From the NCBI GenBank assembly GCA_963669265.1, contig OY769916.1, positions 806,001-870,000 of the forward strand: a DNA stretch of 64,000 nt. Direction: 5' to 3'. The notes beneath the pieces are model-generated. The model did no database searches, was not told the DNA's origin, and saw nothing but the letters and a program-made list of their open reading frames with translations. This document shows positions 50,730-59,183 of the stretch, piece by piece. The translations under genes and the position numbers were made by a program. Numbering within the stretch: position 1 is the first letter of the stretch; each line of letters begins with the position of its first letter. This stretch comes from SZUA-547 sp963669265. Its GTDB lineage: Bacteria; Pseudomonadota; Alphaproteobacteria; Rhodobacterales; Rhodobacteraceae.

Positions 50730-51310
50730 TGCGACTCCGCACAGGTTTGAAAGCCGATGGGCCTGGCGCAGTCGCAGATCATCTCCCAGATCGACATGGC
50801 CCATGTATATGGGATCAGGATTTCGAACTTGTGCTCCGCCAGCCGGATCAGCGTCACGCCGACATGATGAACGCCGGTCTGCGCAAACCTCCCGACGGGA
50901 GAGGCGCGAAGCGACACGTCGATAGGCGCAAGCCGCAGGAGCAGGTCTTCGACCGCAGGCCCCTCGATGAACACCGACCAGCGTGCATGGCTCAGATCAA
51001 GCGATGGCGCTCGGCTCTGATCCAGCTTTGCGGCGGCCTCTTGCAACAGCGTCGCATCGGGATGGCGCAGCAACAACTTGTCGGGCGCGATACGGAGGCA
51101 TTCGGCGTCTCCCTCGCGGCGCGCGCTGCGGTAATCGCCAAGCCCTTCGAAGCCCAGCGCCTGCAGCGCCGGCGCGGCGGCCTCGGCGAAATCCTCCCAT
51201 CCGGCTACTTGGAGGATGGCGCCGGGCGCACGCTGCGATAGCAAAAGCGGCGCGTCGGTCGCGATTGTCGGGGGCGCATGTCCGGTGATTGGCGAATGGA
51301 GGTCAAGCAT
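50726..51310 (-). CDS. soxG: Sarcosine oxidase gamma subunit
   Basis: A 194-residue SoxG-family protein related to the aminomethyltransferase fold. It starts MLDLHSPI and has DLSHARWSVFIEGPAVEDLL, DVSLRASPVGRFAQTGVHHVGVTL, and a C-terminal TWAMSIWEMICDCARPIG. It is the small structural subunit of the heterotetrameric oxidase. ATG 51310 overlaps the end of soxA by 8 bp. The 3' end overlaps the MmgE/PrpD gene. Confidence 0.9.
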   Translation of the reverse strand: MLDLHSPITGHAPPTIATDAPLLLSQRAPGAILQVAGWEDFAEAAAPALQALGFEGLGDYRSARREGDAECLRIAPDKLLLRHPDATLLQEAAAKLDQSRAPSLDLSHARWSVFIEGPAVEDLLLRLAPIDVSLRASPVGRFAQTGVHHVGVTLIRLAEHKFEILIPYTWAMSIWEMICDCARPIGFQTCAESQ

Positions 51311-54308
51311 TCTGGCGTTCCCCCTCCGGGTCGAAGAAATGATGGGAGACCACCTTAGCCTTTTGCTTTGCGTCGCCGACAAAATTCACCACGTCGATCG
51401 TCTCGCCCTTGCGCGCCTTGCCGTTCGCGAGGAAGGCCAGCGCAATATTCCGGTCGAGCGCCGGAGAATACGTGGTCGAGGACACCCAGCCGTCGCCATG
51501 CCCCGAATGCGGACCGCCTTCGGGGAACAGGATCGCGCCAGGCTCAGCGCCGCCCTCGCCCTCGATATCGAGCCCCACCAGGATCGGCCGCGCGGTGTCG
51601 ACAAGGTGCGGGCGGTTCCTGAGCACGGAGCCGACAAAGGGCTTCTTGCGAGAGGCGAATTTCTCCAGCCCCAGATCGGGCAACGCCGTGCGCCCCTCGA
51701 TCTCCGGCCCCGCGACATGGCCTTTCTCGATCCGCAGCGCGCCCATCGCCTCCGTTCCGTAGGGACGAAGATCGAACGGGCCGCCCGCATCGATCAGGGC
51801 CTCCCAAACTTGCAAGCCATATCCCGACGGAATGTAGACCTCATAGGCCAACTCGCCCGAATAGCTCATACGGTGAATGCGCGTTTCGACGCCCGCGATC
51901 TCGGCATAGGTGAAATGATTGTTCGGCAACGCGTCGCGCGAAAGATCCGCTCCCGCGGAGACCGCTGTCAACAAGTCGCGCGACTTTGGACCGGCCACCG
52001 CAATGGCGGCCCACTGATCGGTGATCGTCGTGACATGCACCTTCAGATCGCGCCACGCCGTTTGCAAAAGATGCTCTGCGAAGGCCAGCACCTTGGCGGC
52101 GTTCGCGGTCGTGGTGGACATGTAGTAGTTGAATTCGCCGATCCGCGCTGTGGCACCGTCATCCATCACGATCCCGTCCTCGCGCAGCATAACGCCATAG
52201 CGCAGCCGCCCGACGGCAAGCGTCTTCCAACCATTGACGTAGATCCGGTTCAGAAATTCGGCCGCATCTGGTCCCTGCACGGCGATTTTGCCCAATGTGG
52301 AGACATCGATCATGCCCACATGCGCACGTACATGGGCGGCCTCACGCGCATAACCGGCGCGCAGATCCTCGCCTGCCTCGGAATAGTATCGGGGGCGCAT
52401 CCAGGCCCCCGCCTCAATCATCTCCGCTCCATGCGTCACGTGCCAGTCGTGCATCGGACTCAGGCGGGTGGCGCGGAAATGGCGGCCATGTTCCCGTCCG
52501 ACGATCGCGCCAATGGCCACCGGCGTGAAGGGCGGGCGGAATGTCGTGGTGCCGACCTCGGGGATCGAGGCGCCGCGCAGTTCCGCCATCCGCGCCAGCG
52601 CGTTGACATTCGAAGTCTTGCCTTGGTCGGTCGCCATACCTGTCGTGGTGTAGCGCTTTAGATGCTCGACCGAGACGTAGCCTTCGAGATGCGCCTGATC
52701 GATGTCTGAGAGCGCAACGTCATGCTGAAGATCGACAAAGGCTTTCGCGGCGGGTTTCCCATCCCGGCCTCGGATCGCCCAAACCGGAGAGATGTCGCGA
52801 CCCCAGTCATCCCCAAGCGGCGTCTCTGGCGCGCTGGGCGGATCGCCAACCCTGCCGGTCGCCCCCGCCTCAGCGGCGGCTTCAGCCCCCGCTTCAAACC
52901 CCTGTGCAATAGCCTCTGCCATACTATCCGCCGCCAGCGCCGAGCCCGCGCAACGCATGGTCGCGATGTGCCCGCCGATCGGCGCGAAGCAGAGTTTCCG
53001 TGCGTCGAATTGCGGCTTTTGCTGGCGCTGGCTCCAGAGATGCACCAGCGGCGACCAACCGCCCGAGACGGCGATTAGATCGCAGGCGTGGGACCGCGCG
53101 TCGCCCGTCGCGACGCCATCAGGGCCAACCGGCGCGACTTCAGCGGCGCCTACCTTGCCGCGCCCCTGAGCGCGTAAAACGCCATGCCCAGAGAGGATCT
53201 CGACGCCGGAGGCCCGGAGCGGATCGACCAGCGCCTCCGGGATGTCCGCGCGCAGATCCGCCAGCGTGACCTGGGCCCCGGCGCGCGCCAGATCCAGCGC
53301 CGCGCCATAGGCGCTGTCGTTGTTGGTCGCGACCAGAACCCGCTTGCCGGGGAGCGCGGCGTAGCGGTTCACGTAGGTCCGCGCGGCGGAGGCCAGCATG
53401 ACGCCGGGCCTGTCATTGCCGCCAAAGACCAGCGGGCGCTCGATGGCGCCCGTCGCGAGCACCGCCTGTTTCGTCCTGACCAACCAATACCGCTGGCGCG
53501 GCTGGTTCTCCGGTATGGTGGCAACGTTGTCCCAGACCCGCTCGACCAGCGCGTAGACGTCTGAGTCATAGGCGCCAAGAACGGTGGTCCGCGTCAGGAT
53601 GCGCACATTGGCCATCCCCAGAAGCTCGGCCTTGATCGCATCCAGGAACGAGTCGCCCTCACCGCCCACCGGCGCCGAGAGCAGCGATCCGCCCAGCGCG
53701 CAGTCCTGATCGACCAGCACCACCTCGGCACCCGCGCGGCCCGCCGCCAGCGCAGCGGACAGGCCCGCCGGCCCGGCGCCTACAATCAGAACGTCGCAGA
53801 ACGCATTGATCTTCTCATACTCGTCTGGATCGTTGAGCGCCGCAGCCCGGCCCATGCCCGCGGCGTTGCGGATCAGTTTTTCGCAGAACATCCACCAGCC
53901 GGTCCCCCGGAACGGACCTATGAAGGTCTTGTAGTAGAACCCGGCACCGATGAACCGGGACAGCATCTGGTTGGCCACGCCCAGATCGAACCGCACGCTC
54001 GGCCAGGCGTTTTGCCCGAAGGCCTCCAACCCGTCATAGGCTTCGGTCAGGGTTGCAAGCGTATTCGGCTCCCGGCGACCGCCGCTGCGCAGCGTCATCA
54101 GCGCGTTTGAATCCTCCACCCTCGCGCCATAGACGCCGCGCGGCCGATGATATTTGAAGCTGCGCGCCACCGCCGTCTCACCATTTGCGATCAGAGCCGA
54201 GGCCAGCGTATCGCCCTCGAACCCGGCGACGGGGCGGCCGTCGAACCGCAGGGTGAGCGGCCTGGTCCGGTCGATCCGGCCGCCGTCCGGCAGGCGTGCG
54301 CCGCTCAT
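51303..54308 (-). CDS. soxA: Sarcosine oxidase alpha subunit
   Basis: A 1001-residue protein. An N-terminal ferredoxin-like 2Fe2S_4 domain (about 15-95, DGRPVAGFEGDTLASALIANG) is followed by a Rossmann domain with VLIVGAGPAGLSAALAAGRAG (two parts, about 173-195). The C-terminal half is a GcvT/aminomethyltransferase-type domain (about 610-990: IDVSTLGKIAVQGPDAAEFLNR, YMSTTTANAAKVL, GYVS-type segments) that transfers the released methyl group to tetrahydrofolate. It binds NAD. ATG 54308 overlaps soxD by 4 bp. Length matches the family. Confidence 0.93.
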   Translation of the reverse strand: MSGARLPDGGRIDRTRPLTLRFDGRPVAGFEGDTLASALIANGETAVARSFKYHRPRGVYGARVEDSNALMTLRSGGRREPNTLATLTEAYDGLEAFGQNAWPSVRFDLGVANQMLSRFIGAGFYYKTFIGPFRGTGWWMFCEKLIRNAAGMGRAAALNDPDEYEKINAFCDVLIVGAGPAGLSAALAAGRAGAEVVLVDQDCALGGSLLSAPVGGEGDSFLDAIKAELLGMANVRILTRTTVLGAYDSDVYALVERVWDNVATIPENQPRQRYWLVRTKQAVLATGAIERPLVFGGNDRPGVMLASAARTYVNRYAALPGKRVLVATNNDSAYGAALDLARAGAQVTLADLRADIPEALVDPLRASGVEILSGHGVLRAQGRGKVGAAEVAPVGPDGVATGDARSHACDLIAVSGGWSPLVHLWSQRQQKPQFDARKLCFAPIGGHIATMRCAGSALAADSMAEAIAQGFEAGAEAAAEAGATGRVGDPPSAPETPLGDDWGRDISPVWAIRGRDGKPAAKAFVDLQHDVALSDIDQAHLEGYVSVEHLKRYTTTGMATDQGKTSNVNALARMAELRGASIPEVGTTTFRPPFTPVAIGAIVGREHGRHFRATRLSPMHDWHVTHGAEMIEAGAWMRPRYYSEAGEDLRAGYAREAAHVRAHVGMIDVSTLGKIAVQGPDAAEFLNRIYVNGWKTLAVGRLRYGVMLREDGIVMDDGATARIGEFNYYMSTTTANAAKVLAFAEHLLQTAWRDLKVHVTTITDQWAAIAVAGPKSRDLLTAVSAGADLSRDALPNNHFTYAEIAGVETRIHRMSYSGELAYEVYIPSGYGLQVWEALIDAGGPFDLRPYGTEAMGALRIEKGHVAGPEIEGRTALPDLGLEKFASRKKPFVGSVLRNRPHLVDTARPILVGLDIEGEGGAEPGAILFPEGGPHSGHGDGWVSSTTYSPALDRNIALAFLANGKARKGETIDVVNFVGDAKQKAKVVSHHFFDPEGERQNA

Positions 54309-54598
54309 GCCGCGACCTCCTTTGCGGGGGCCTCTCCGACTGCATCGCGCGCGAGCACGCACGCGCCCATCTCATGGGTCAGCGTATCGCGCTCCAACAC
54401 CAGCCACTGCCGGCAGCCGAGCGCGTGATGCCAGTATTCCCGATGCGCGCCGCGGGGGTTTTCCCGGGTGAAGACGTAGTCCAGCCAGACTTGAGGATCC
54501 GTCTCGTCCATGGCCGGACGCGTGATCGTCGCATCGCCGCCATAGGTGAACTCGGTCTCATCCCTCAGGCCGCAAACGGGGCATTGAATTCTCAGCAT
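54305..54598 (-). CDS. soxD: Sarcosine oxidase delta subunit
   Basis: A 97-residue SoxD protein with zinc ligands at the N-terminus (MLRIQCPVCGLRDETEF) and the conserved VWLDYVFTRENPRGAHREYWHHALGCRQW region, read in two parts, plus the His/Cys pair HHALGC. It binds Zn and stabilises the tetramer. ATG 54598 is chosen because upstream codons to 54769 fall within soxB. It lies 10 bp after soxB and overlaps soxA. Confidence 0.93.
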   Translation of the reverse strand: MLRIQCPVCGLRDETEFTYGGDATITRPAMDETDPQVWLDYVFTRENPRGAHREYWHHALGCRQWLVLERDTLTHEMGACVLARDAVGEAPAKEVAA

Positions 54599-54608
54599 CT
54601 CCGGCCCC

Positions 54609-55865
54609 TCAATGCGCGTTGGGTTGAGGGCCCATGCCCTTCTCATCGATCTGATAACCGCGTTCGAACCGCCCGAGCGTGAACTCGGCGTTGTCCGCAT
54701 GCGGTTCGTCTTTGGCGATGGTCCAGGCGAAGCACCAGCCGGAGGCGGGCGTCGCCTTGAACCCGCCATAGCACCAGCCGCCGTTCAGATAGAGGCCCTC
54801 AACCGGCGTTCCGGTGATGAAGGGCGAGCCATCCATCGACATGTCCATCACCCCCGCCCAATGGCGCAACAGCCGCAGGCGTGAGATCGAGGGCATCAGC
54901 GCCTTGGCGCTCGCCAATGTGTGCTCGACAATCGGCAACCCGCCGCGCTGGGCGTAGGAATTGTAGCCGTCCAGATCTCCGCCCATCACCAGACCGCCCT
55001 TGTCGGATTGGCTGATGTAGAAATGCGCGGCGCCGTAGGAGATCACCGTGTCGACCAGCGGTTTCAGCGGCTCCGAAACAAAGGCCTGCAAGCAATGAGT
55101 CTCGATCGGCAGGCGCAACCCGGCCATTTTCGCCAGATGCCCGCTATGCCCCGCCACGGCGAGCCCGACCTTGCCCGCCCGGATCGGCCCGCGCGTGGTC
55201 TCGACGCCCGTGATCGCGTCGCCGTCCCGCAGAAATCCCGTGACCTCGCATTGCTGAATAATATCGACGCCCTGCCTGTCGGCGGCGCGCGCATAGCCCC
55301 AGGCGACCGCATCGTGACGCGCCGTGCCCGCCCGGCCCTGAAAAATCGCGCCATGGATCGGGAAGCGGGCGTTCTGCGAGTAGTCGAAATAGGGCAGACG
55401 CCGGCGCACCTCCTCCCGGCCGAAAAGCTCTGCGTCGATGCCGTTGGCGCGCATGATGTTTCCGCGCCGACGCGCCGCATCCATCTGCGCCGGGGAGTGA
55501 CAGAGATTGTACTGCCCGCGTTGCGAGAACATGACGTTGAAATTGAGGTCGCGGCTGAGGTCTTCCCACAGCTTCATCGAGCGCTCATAGAACAAGGTGT
55601 TGCCGGGCATCATGTAGTTCGAGCGCACGATGGTGGTGTTGCGCCCTGTGTTGCCGCCGCCAAGCCAGCCCTTTTCCAGCACCGCGACGTTTCGAACGCC
55701 GTGTTCCTTTGCCAGGTAATAGGCGGTCGCCAGCCCATGCCCACCGCCGCCGACGATCACCACGTCGTAATGCGGTTTGGGGTCGGGGTCGCGCCAGACG
55801 CGCTCCCACCCCTGATTGCCTGTCAGGCCCTGCCACAGGACCGAGATCGCCGAGTATGCGCCCAC
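54609..55865 (-). CDS. soxB: Sarcosine oxidase beta subunit (FAD amine oxidase)
   Basis: A 418-residue flavoprotein of the DAO family and the catalytic subunit. The FAD site is VVIVGGGGHGLATAYYLA (about 35-52), followed by LEKGWLGGGNTGRNTT, typical of SoxB. The N-terminus SAISVLWQGLTGNQGWERVW matches the family. It oxidises sarcosine (N-methylglycine) or a related secondary amine, with 5,10-methylene-THF as by-product. The start is GTG 55865 with no strong ribosome site. It is the first gene of a run of about ten leftward genes and is divergent from an RpiR regulator. Confidence 0.93.
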   Translation of the reverse strand: MGAYSAISVLWQGLTGNQGWERVWRDPDPKPHYDVVIVGGGGHGLATAYYLAKEHGVRNVAVLEKGWLGGGNTGRNTTIVRSNYMMPGNTLFYERSMKLWEDLSRDLNFNVMFSQRGQYNLCHSPAQMDAARRRGNIMRANGIDAELFGREEVRRRLPYFDYSQNARFPIHGAIFQGRAGTARHDAVAWGYARAADRQGVDIIQQCEVTGFLRDGDAITGVETTRGPIRAGKVGLAVAGHSGHLAKMAGLRLPIETHCLQAFVSEPLKPLVDTVISYGAAHFYISQSDKGGLVMGGDLDGYNSYAQRGGLPIVEHTLASAKALMPSISRLRLLRHWAGVMDMSMDGSPFITGTPVEGLYLNGGWCYGGFKATPASGWCFAWTIAKDEPHADNAEFTLGRFERGYQIDEKGMGPQPNAH

Positions 55866-55920
55866 TGGAATCGTTCCGAGAAAGGGCGACTCGCACGGAA
55901 CGAGTCGCGTCGACTCAATG

Positions 55921-56018
55921 TTTGTATCAAACGCTACATTTCGTCAATATTTATCTCGTTTGCTTTAAATTGCGCCTTGCGCGTACCGCCAATCTCTGTT
56001 TTGTAACATTCGCTACAT
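55921..56018. promoter_or_regulatory. Duplicated TTTGTA-N5-CGCTACAT element, candidate RpiR operators
   Basis: The 19-bp unit TTTGTA-N5-CGCTACAT occurs at 55921-55939 and again at 56000-56018, 79 bp apart, in the 175-bp gap between soxB and the rpiR-type gene. Each contains the inverted half sites TGTA-N8-TACA. Two direct copies in a divergent control region suggest binding by the RpiR regulator, perhaps with looping. No such copy was noticed elsewhere in the window by eye. Confidence 0.5.
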
Positions 56019-56040
56019 CGCGGATGGGAGCTGCATCGCC

Positions 56041-56889
56041 TTGACCAAGATCCTGGATCGCCTCGCTGACGCGCTTCCCGATCTGCCGACGAAATTGGCG
56101 CGCGCCGCGCGGTTCGCCGTCGATAACCCTGAAAGGATCGCGCTGTCCTCGATGCGCACCGCGGCCGCCGAATGCGAGGTCGCGTCGCCCACGATGCTGC
56201 GGTTGGCCCGGCAGATGGGGTTCAGCAGCTACGACGACTTCAAATCCGAGTTTCAGGCCGTGGTTCTAAGTCCGGGCTTCGGGTCCCGGGCCAGCGCTCT
56301 GCTGAGCGATCAGGAGGACGGGTCCGCTCTTGTCGACCAGATTTCGAGAGCGTGCACAGAGAACATCTCGCGCTCCCTGCACCGCGTGGAGCCAGCCACG
56401 TTGTCGGCTATGGCCGAGGCGCTGCGCGCGGCCAAAACCATATATGTCGTCGGCGCCGGTATGATGCATTGGGCCGCGGCGATGATGCAGACCAGCGGCC
56501 GCATGGCGCTGCCCAACCTGCGGGTGCCGCACACCAACGCGCCGTCGATCGTCGAGACGCTGGGCGCCATCGGCCCGGACGATGTCTTGCTCACCCTGAC
56601 CGTGGCGCCCTATGCGCGCAGCACGGTCGAAGCGGCCGCATTTGCGAAGGACCGAGGCGCCAAGGTGCTGGCGATCTCAAACAAGCGCAGCTCCCCGCTG
56701 TTGGAGCTTTCTGAACACTCCATCATCGTTGATACGGACAGCCCGCATTACTATCCCTCCATAGTCGCGATCATCGCCGCGATCGAGGCGCTGCTCGCCA
56801 CTGTCGTTGCGCAGTCTGACGAAGCCACCCTGCGTCGTATCAAAATGATCGAAGACCTAAGACGGCGAAGCGGCGCTTACTTGGAGTGA
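56041..56889 (+). CDS. RpiR/MurR-family transcriptional regulator
   Basis: A 282-residue regulator. The N-terminal HTH_6 domain covers about residues 1-78 (LARAARFAVDNPERIALSSMR, SPTMLRLARQMGFSSYDDFK). The C-terminal SIS domain covers about 108-265 (KTIYVVGAGMMHWAAAMM, VLLTLTVAPYARSTVEAAAFAK). SIS domains usually bind a phosphosugar, but RpiR members near amino acid catabolic genes also exist. The start is TTG 56041. It is divergent from the sox operon, which it probably controls. Confidence 0.85.
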   Translation: MTKILDRLADALPDLPTKLARAARFAVDNPERIALSSMRTAAAECEVASPTMLRLARQMGFSSYDDFKSEFQAVVLSPGFGSRASALLSDQEDGSALVDQISRACTENISRSLHRVEPATLSAMAEALRAAKTIYVVGAGMMHWAAAMMQTSGRMALPNLRVPHTNAPSIVETLGAIGPDDVLLTLTVAPYARSTVEAAAFAKDRGAKVLAISNKRSSPLLELSEHSIIVDTDSPHYYPSIVAIIAAIEALLATVVAQSDEATLRRIKMIEDLRRRSGAYLE

Positions 56890-57058
56890 GGGTTGGTCGC
56901 CCATTGGTTGTCGAGTTTCAGTTTTGGAGGATCTTGGCGCGCGTGAACGATTCACTCCCATTCACACGCTGACGCCAAGCAGTCCCGCATTTCCGATTGA
57001 GCCCGCATTCATTTGGAAGTCCGAACCATCCGCATGAAAGCGGGCCTGCCGCAGAACG

Positions 57059-57481
57059 CTAGTCAGGAACCTCCGCGCCGACAGCTTTCAGCGCCGCCCG
57101 CGCAACGTCCATGTCCTGTTCCGGCGAACCTGAGCCTATGCCGATCCCTCCCACAAGCACGCCATCCAGCCGAATGGGCATTCCCCCAAACAAACCCGTT
57201 ACGGTCCCTTGGGTCGCCAATCCGATCAGCGGCCTCACATGCTCGGGAATGTTCTCAGACGCGGCCCCGATCGAGGCGGCCGTCAGCGCTTTACTCAGCG
57301 CGCTTTTCCGGCTGAGAAACTTGGAGTCCGTCATGCGAATCTCGCCAAGAATCTCGCCGCTGGCATCCACTATTACGATACATTGCGGCTGTTCCAACGC
57401 CTCAGCGCGTTCGACGGCGGCTGCGAGCATGGCCATAACGCCTGTATGGGTCAGCTGAACGGTTGCCCTGGAATAACTCAC
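57059..57481 (-). CDS. GlcG/HbpS-family protein
   Basis: A 140-residue member of the GlcG/HbpS (DUF336) family, small alpha/beta proteins that bind haem, corrinoid or serve unknown roles beside catabolic operons. AVERAEALEQPQCIVIVDASGEILGEIRM and the glycine-rich GGMPIRLDGVLVGGIGIGSG segment are diagnostic. The start is GTG 57481, with AGGGAGAG upstream. It lies 24 bp after the LacI gene and is cotranscribed with it. The DNA between 56890 and 57058 shows no gene. Confidence 0.8.
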   Translation of the reverse strand: MSYSRATVQLTHTGVMAMLAAAVERAEALEQPQCIVIVDASGEILGEIRMTDSKFLSRKSALSKALTAASIGAASENIPEHVRPLIGLATQGTVTGLFGGMPIRLDGVLVGGIGIGSGSPEQDMDVARAALKAVGAEVPD

Positions 57482-57505
57482 GGCGGCTCTCCCTGAAGAT
57501 GAGGT

Positions 57506-58522
57506 TTAGGACGTGTTTCCAGCAACGAAAACTGGATCGATGCGTTGATGCGGCGCGACGTCATGGCCTTGCAGGATGTCTGTCAAAGCCTGGCCAGCCG
57601 CCTCACCGATGCCGCGCCTTGGAACGTCCAACGTTGTGACTCGGGTCCTGATCGTATGCGCCAGCGACGTGCCGTTAAAACCGGCGACGGCGAGTTTGCC
57701 CGGCACGGAAACCCCGGCGTCATGGAGCCAAGACAGCGCGCCGACCGCCATGGCGTCATTCAGATAAAAGATCGCGTCGGTCTCTGGCGCTCTTTGCAGC
57801 AAACGTTCCGTTAGCACCGGACCGCTAGACGCTTGCCTTGGCAAGTCGGCCTCGATCTCGCACGTCACGGACAGTCCCGTTTCCTCGATTCTCTCGACGA
57901 ACCCTAGAAAGCGCTGATGGGCGCAAATGTCTTTTTGGAGTTCGGTTCCCACATAGCCGATGCTGCTATATCCCCTTTCCAAAAAGTGCCGAGCCATCCG
58001 CCGGCCAGCCTGACGGTGTGAAAGCCCGATATTGACGTCGCCGCAGGAATCGTCCGCATCCCAAATTTGAATCAGCGGCCCATTCCGTCTCTCGAGCAGA
58101 ACCTTACCTCTTTCAGTGCGATTGATGCCGCCGTTGATGATCAGGCCGGCGGGTTGCAGCGATAGCATCGTTCGCAGGATTTCTTCCTCAAGCACTCCGT
58201 CAAATAGCGTCTCGCCGATCAACGTGTTTAGGCCATGCGGCCGCAATCGCTCATTAATTCCGCTTAGAATTTCCGCAAAGATCACATCGCCTGCGGAGGG
58301 AATAATCACCCCGACGAATGTACTCTTCTTCGAACTCAGTGATCCGGCCAGGGAGTTGGGAACGTAGCCCAATTCATCCGCTGCTTGCTTCACGCGTTCG
58401 CTCGTCTTTTCCGAGATGCTGCCAGTGCCGCGCAAGACTTTGGAGACGGTCATCGAACTGACCCCGGCCCGCTGCGCGACCTCGGTCAATCTGACTTTCT
58501 GGGGTGGTTTTCCTTTAGACAT
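57506..58522 (-). CDS. LacI-family transcriptional regulator
   Basis: A 338-residue repressor. The HTH is VRLTEVAQRAGVSSMTVSKVLRG with the hinge helix SLAGSLSSKKS; the GVIIPSAGDVIF start of the periplasmic-binding-like domain follows. DAMAVGALSWLHDAGVSVPGKLAVAGFNG is the typical core region of GntR/LacI proteins. It is divergent from the TRAP transporter with a perfect 16-bp palindrome between them, so it very likely represses dctQMP and possibly itself. The ligand is probably a sugar acid, judging from the GntR-like type; that is inference. Confidence 0.9.
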   Translation of the reverse strand: MSKGKPPQKVRLTEVAQRAGVSSMTVSKVLRGTGSISEKTSERVKQAADELGYVPNSLAGSLSSKKSTFVGVIIPSAGDVIFAEILSGINERLRPHGLNTLIGETLFDGVLEEEILRTMLSLQPAGLIINGGINRTERGKVLLERRNGPLIQIWDADDSCGDVNIGLSHRQAGRRMARHFLERGYSSIGYVGTELQKDICAHQRFLGFVERIEETGLSVTCEIEADLPRQASSGPVLTERLLQRAPETDAIFYLNDAMAVGALSWLHDAGVSVPGKLAVAGFNGTSLAHTIRTRVTTLDVPRRGIGEAAGQALTDILQGHDVAPHQRIDPVFVAGNTS

Positions 58523-58666
58523 TCAGAGCGCTTCGCTTCCCGTCTCGACATGTTTTTGGTTTGCAAGAAGCACGACCCCGGACCTCGAATGCAGCGCTCC
58601 TTTTATACAAACAGTGATTTGAAGTCTTGCCTTGAAACACCTTGCCAACCGCTGATTTGACCGATA

Positions 58667-58682
58667 AGGTTATCGATAACCT
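58667..58682. promoter_or_regulatory. LacI-type operator
   Basis: AGGTTATCGATAACCT is a perfect 16-bp palindrome with a central CG, the standard form of LacI-family operators. It lies 24 bp upstream of dctQ and about 145 bp from the LacI gene start, well placed to repress the TRAP operon. Confidence 0.7.
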
Positions 58683-58706
58683 AATTTGCTCTGACGGTAA
58701 ACACCA

Positions 58707-59183
58707 ATGATCAAATCCCTGCTGGATCGGCTCTGGAACGCCGTCGATGTGATCATGGCGGCGTTGATGGCGATGATGATCGTCCTCGTCTTCGCCAATG
58801 TCGTTCTCCGCTACGGGTTCTCGTCGGGACTGCGCCCTTCTGTCGAGCTGTCGCGTCTTGGTTTCGTCTGGATTGTCATGATCGGCGCGGTCACGGTCCT
58901 ACGTCGCGGCGAGCATCTTGCGATCACTGAATTCGCTGAAGCTCTGTTTCCAAAACTGTTTCCCTACCTCAAACGTCTTTCCAGCATCGTCATTATGCTC
59001 AGTGTCGCCATGCTGTTCTGGGGCGCCTCCAAGCAAACTCTGGCCAATTGGAACAACATCTCGCAGCTGACGGGACTGCCCAAAGGTCTGTTGTATCTTC
59101 CGGGGGCGATCTCCGGCGCATTGATGTTTTTCGTGGCCTTCTATCAGTTTTTCTATCCGGTGAAGGACCGCGGCTCCAAATGA
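58707..59183 (+). CDS. dctQ: TRAP transporter small membrane subunit
   Basis: A 158-residue DctQ protein with four predicted membrane segments (about 13-35, 50-65, 88-105, 128-150). ELSRLGFVWIVMIGAVTVLRRGEHLAI is the family core region (two parts), with Arg-Arg-Gly-Glu-His in the loop. It joins DctM to import an organic acid with Na+. The stop overlaps the dctM start as ATGA. No strong ribosome site precedes ATG 58707. Confidence 0.9.
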   Translation: MIKSLLDRLWNAVDVIMAALMAMMIVLVFANVVLRYGFSSGLRPSVELSRLGFVWIVMIGAVTVLRRGEHLAITEFAEALFPKLFPYLKRLSSIVIMLSVAMLFWGASKQTLANWNNISQLTGLPKGLLYLPGAISGALMFFVAFYQFFYPVKDRGSK

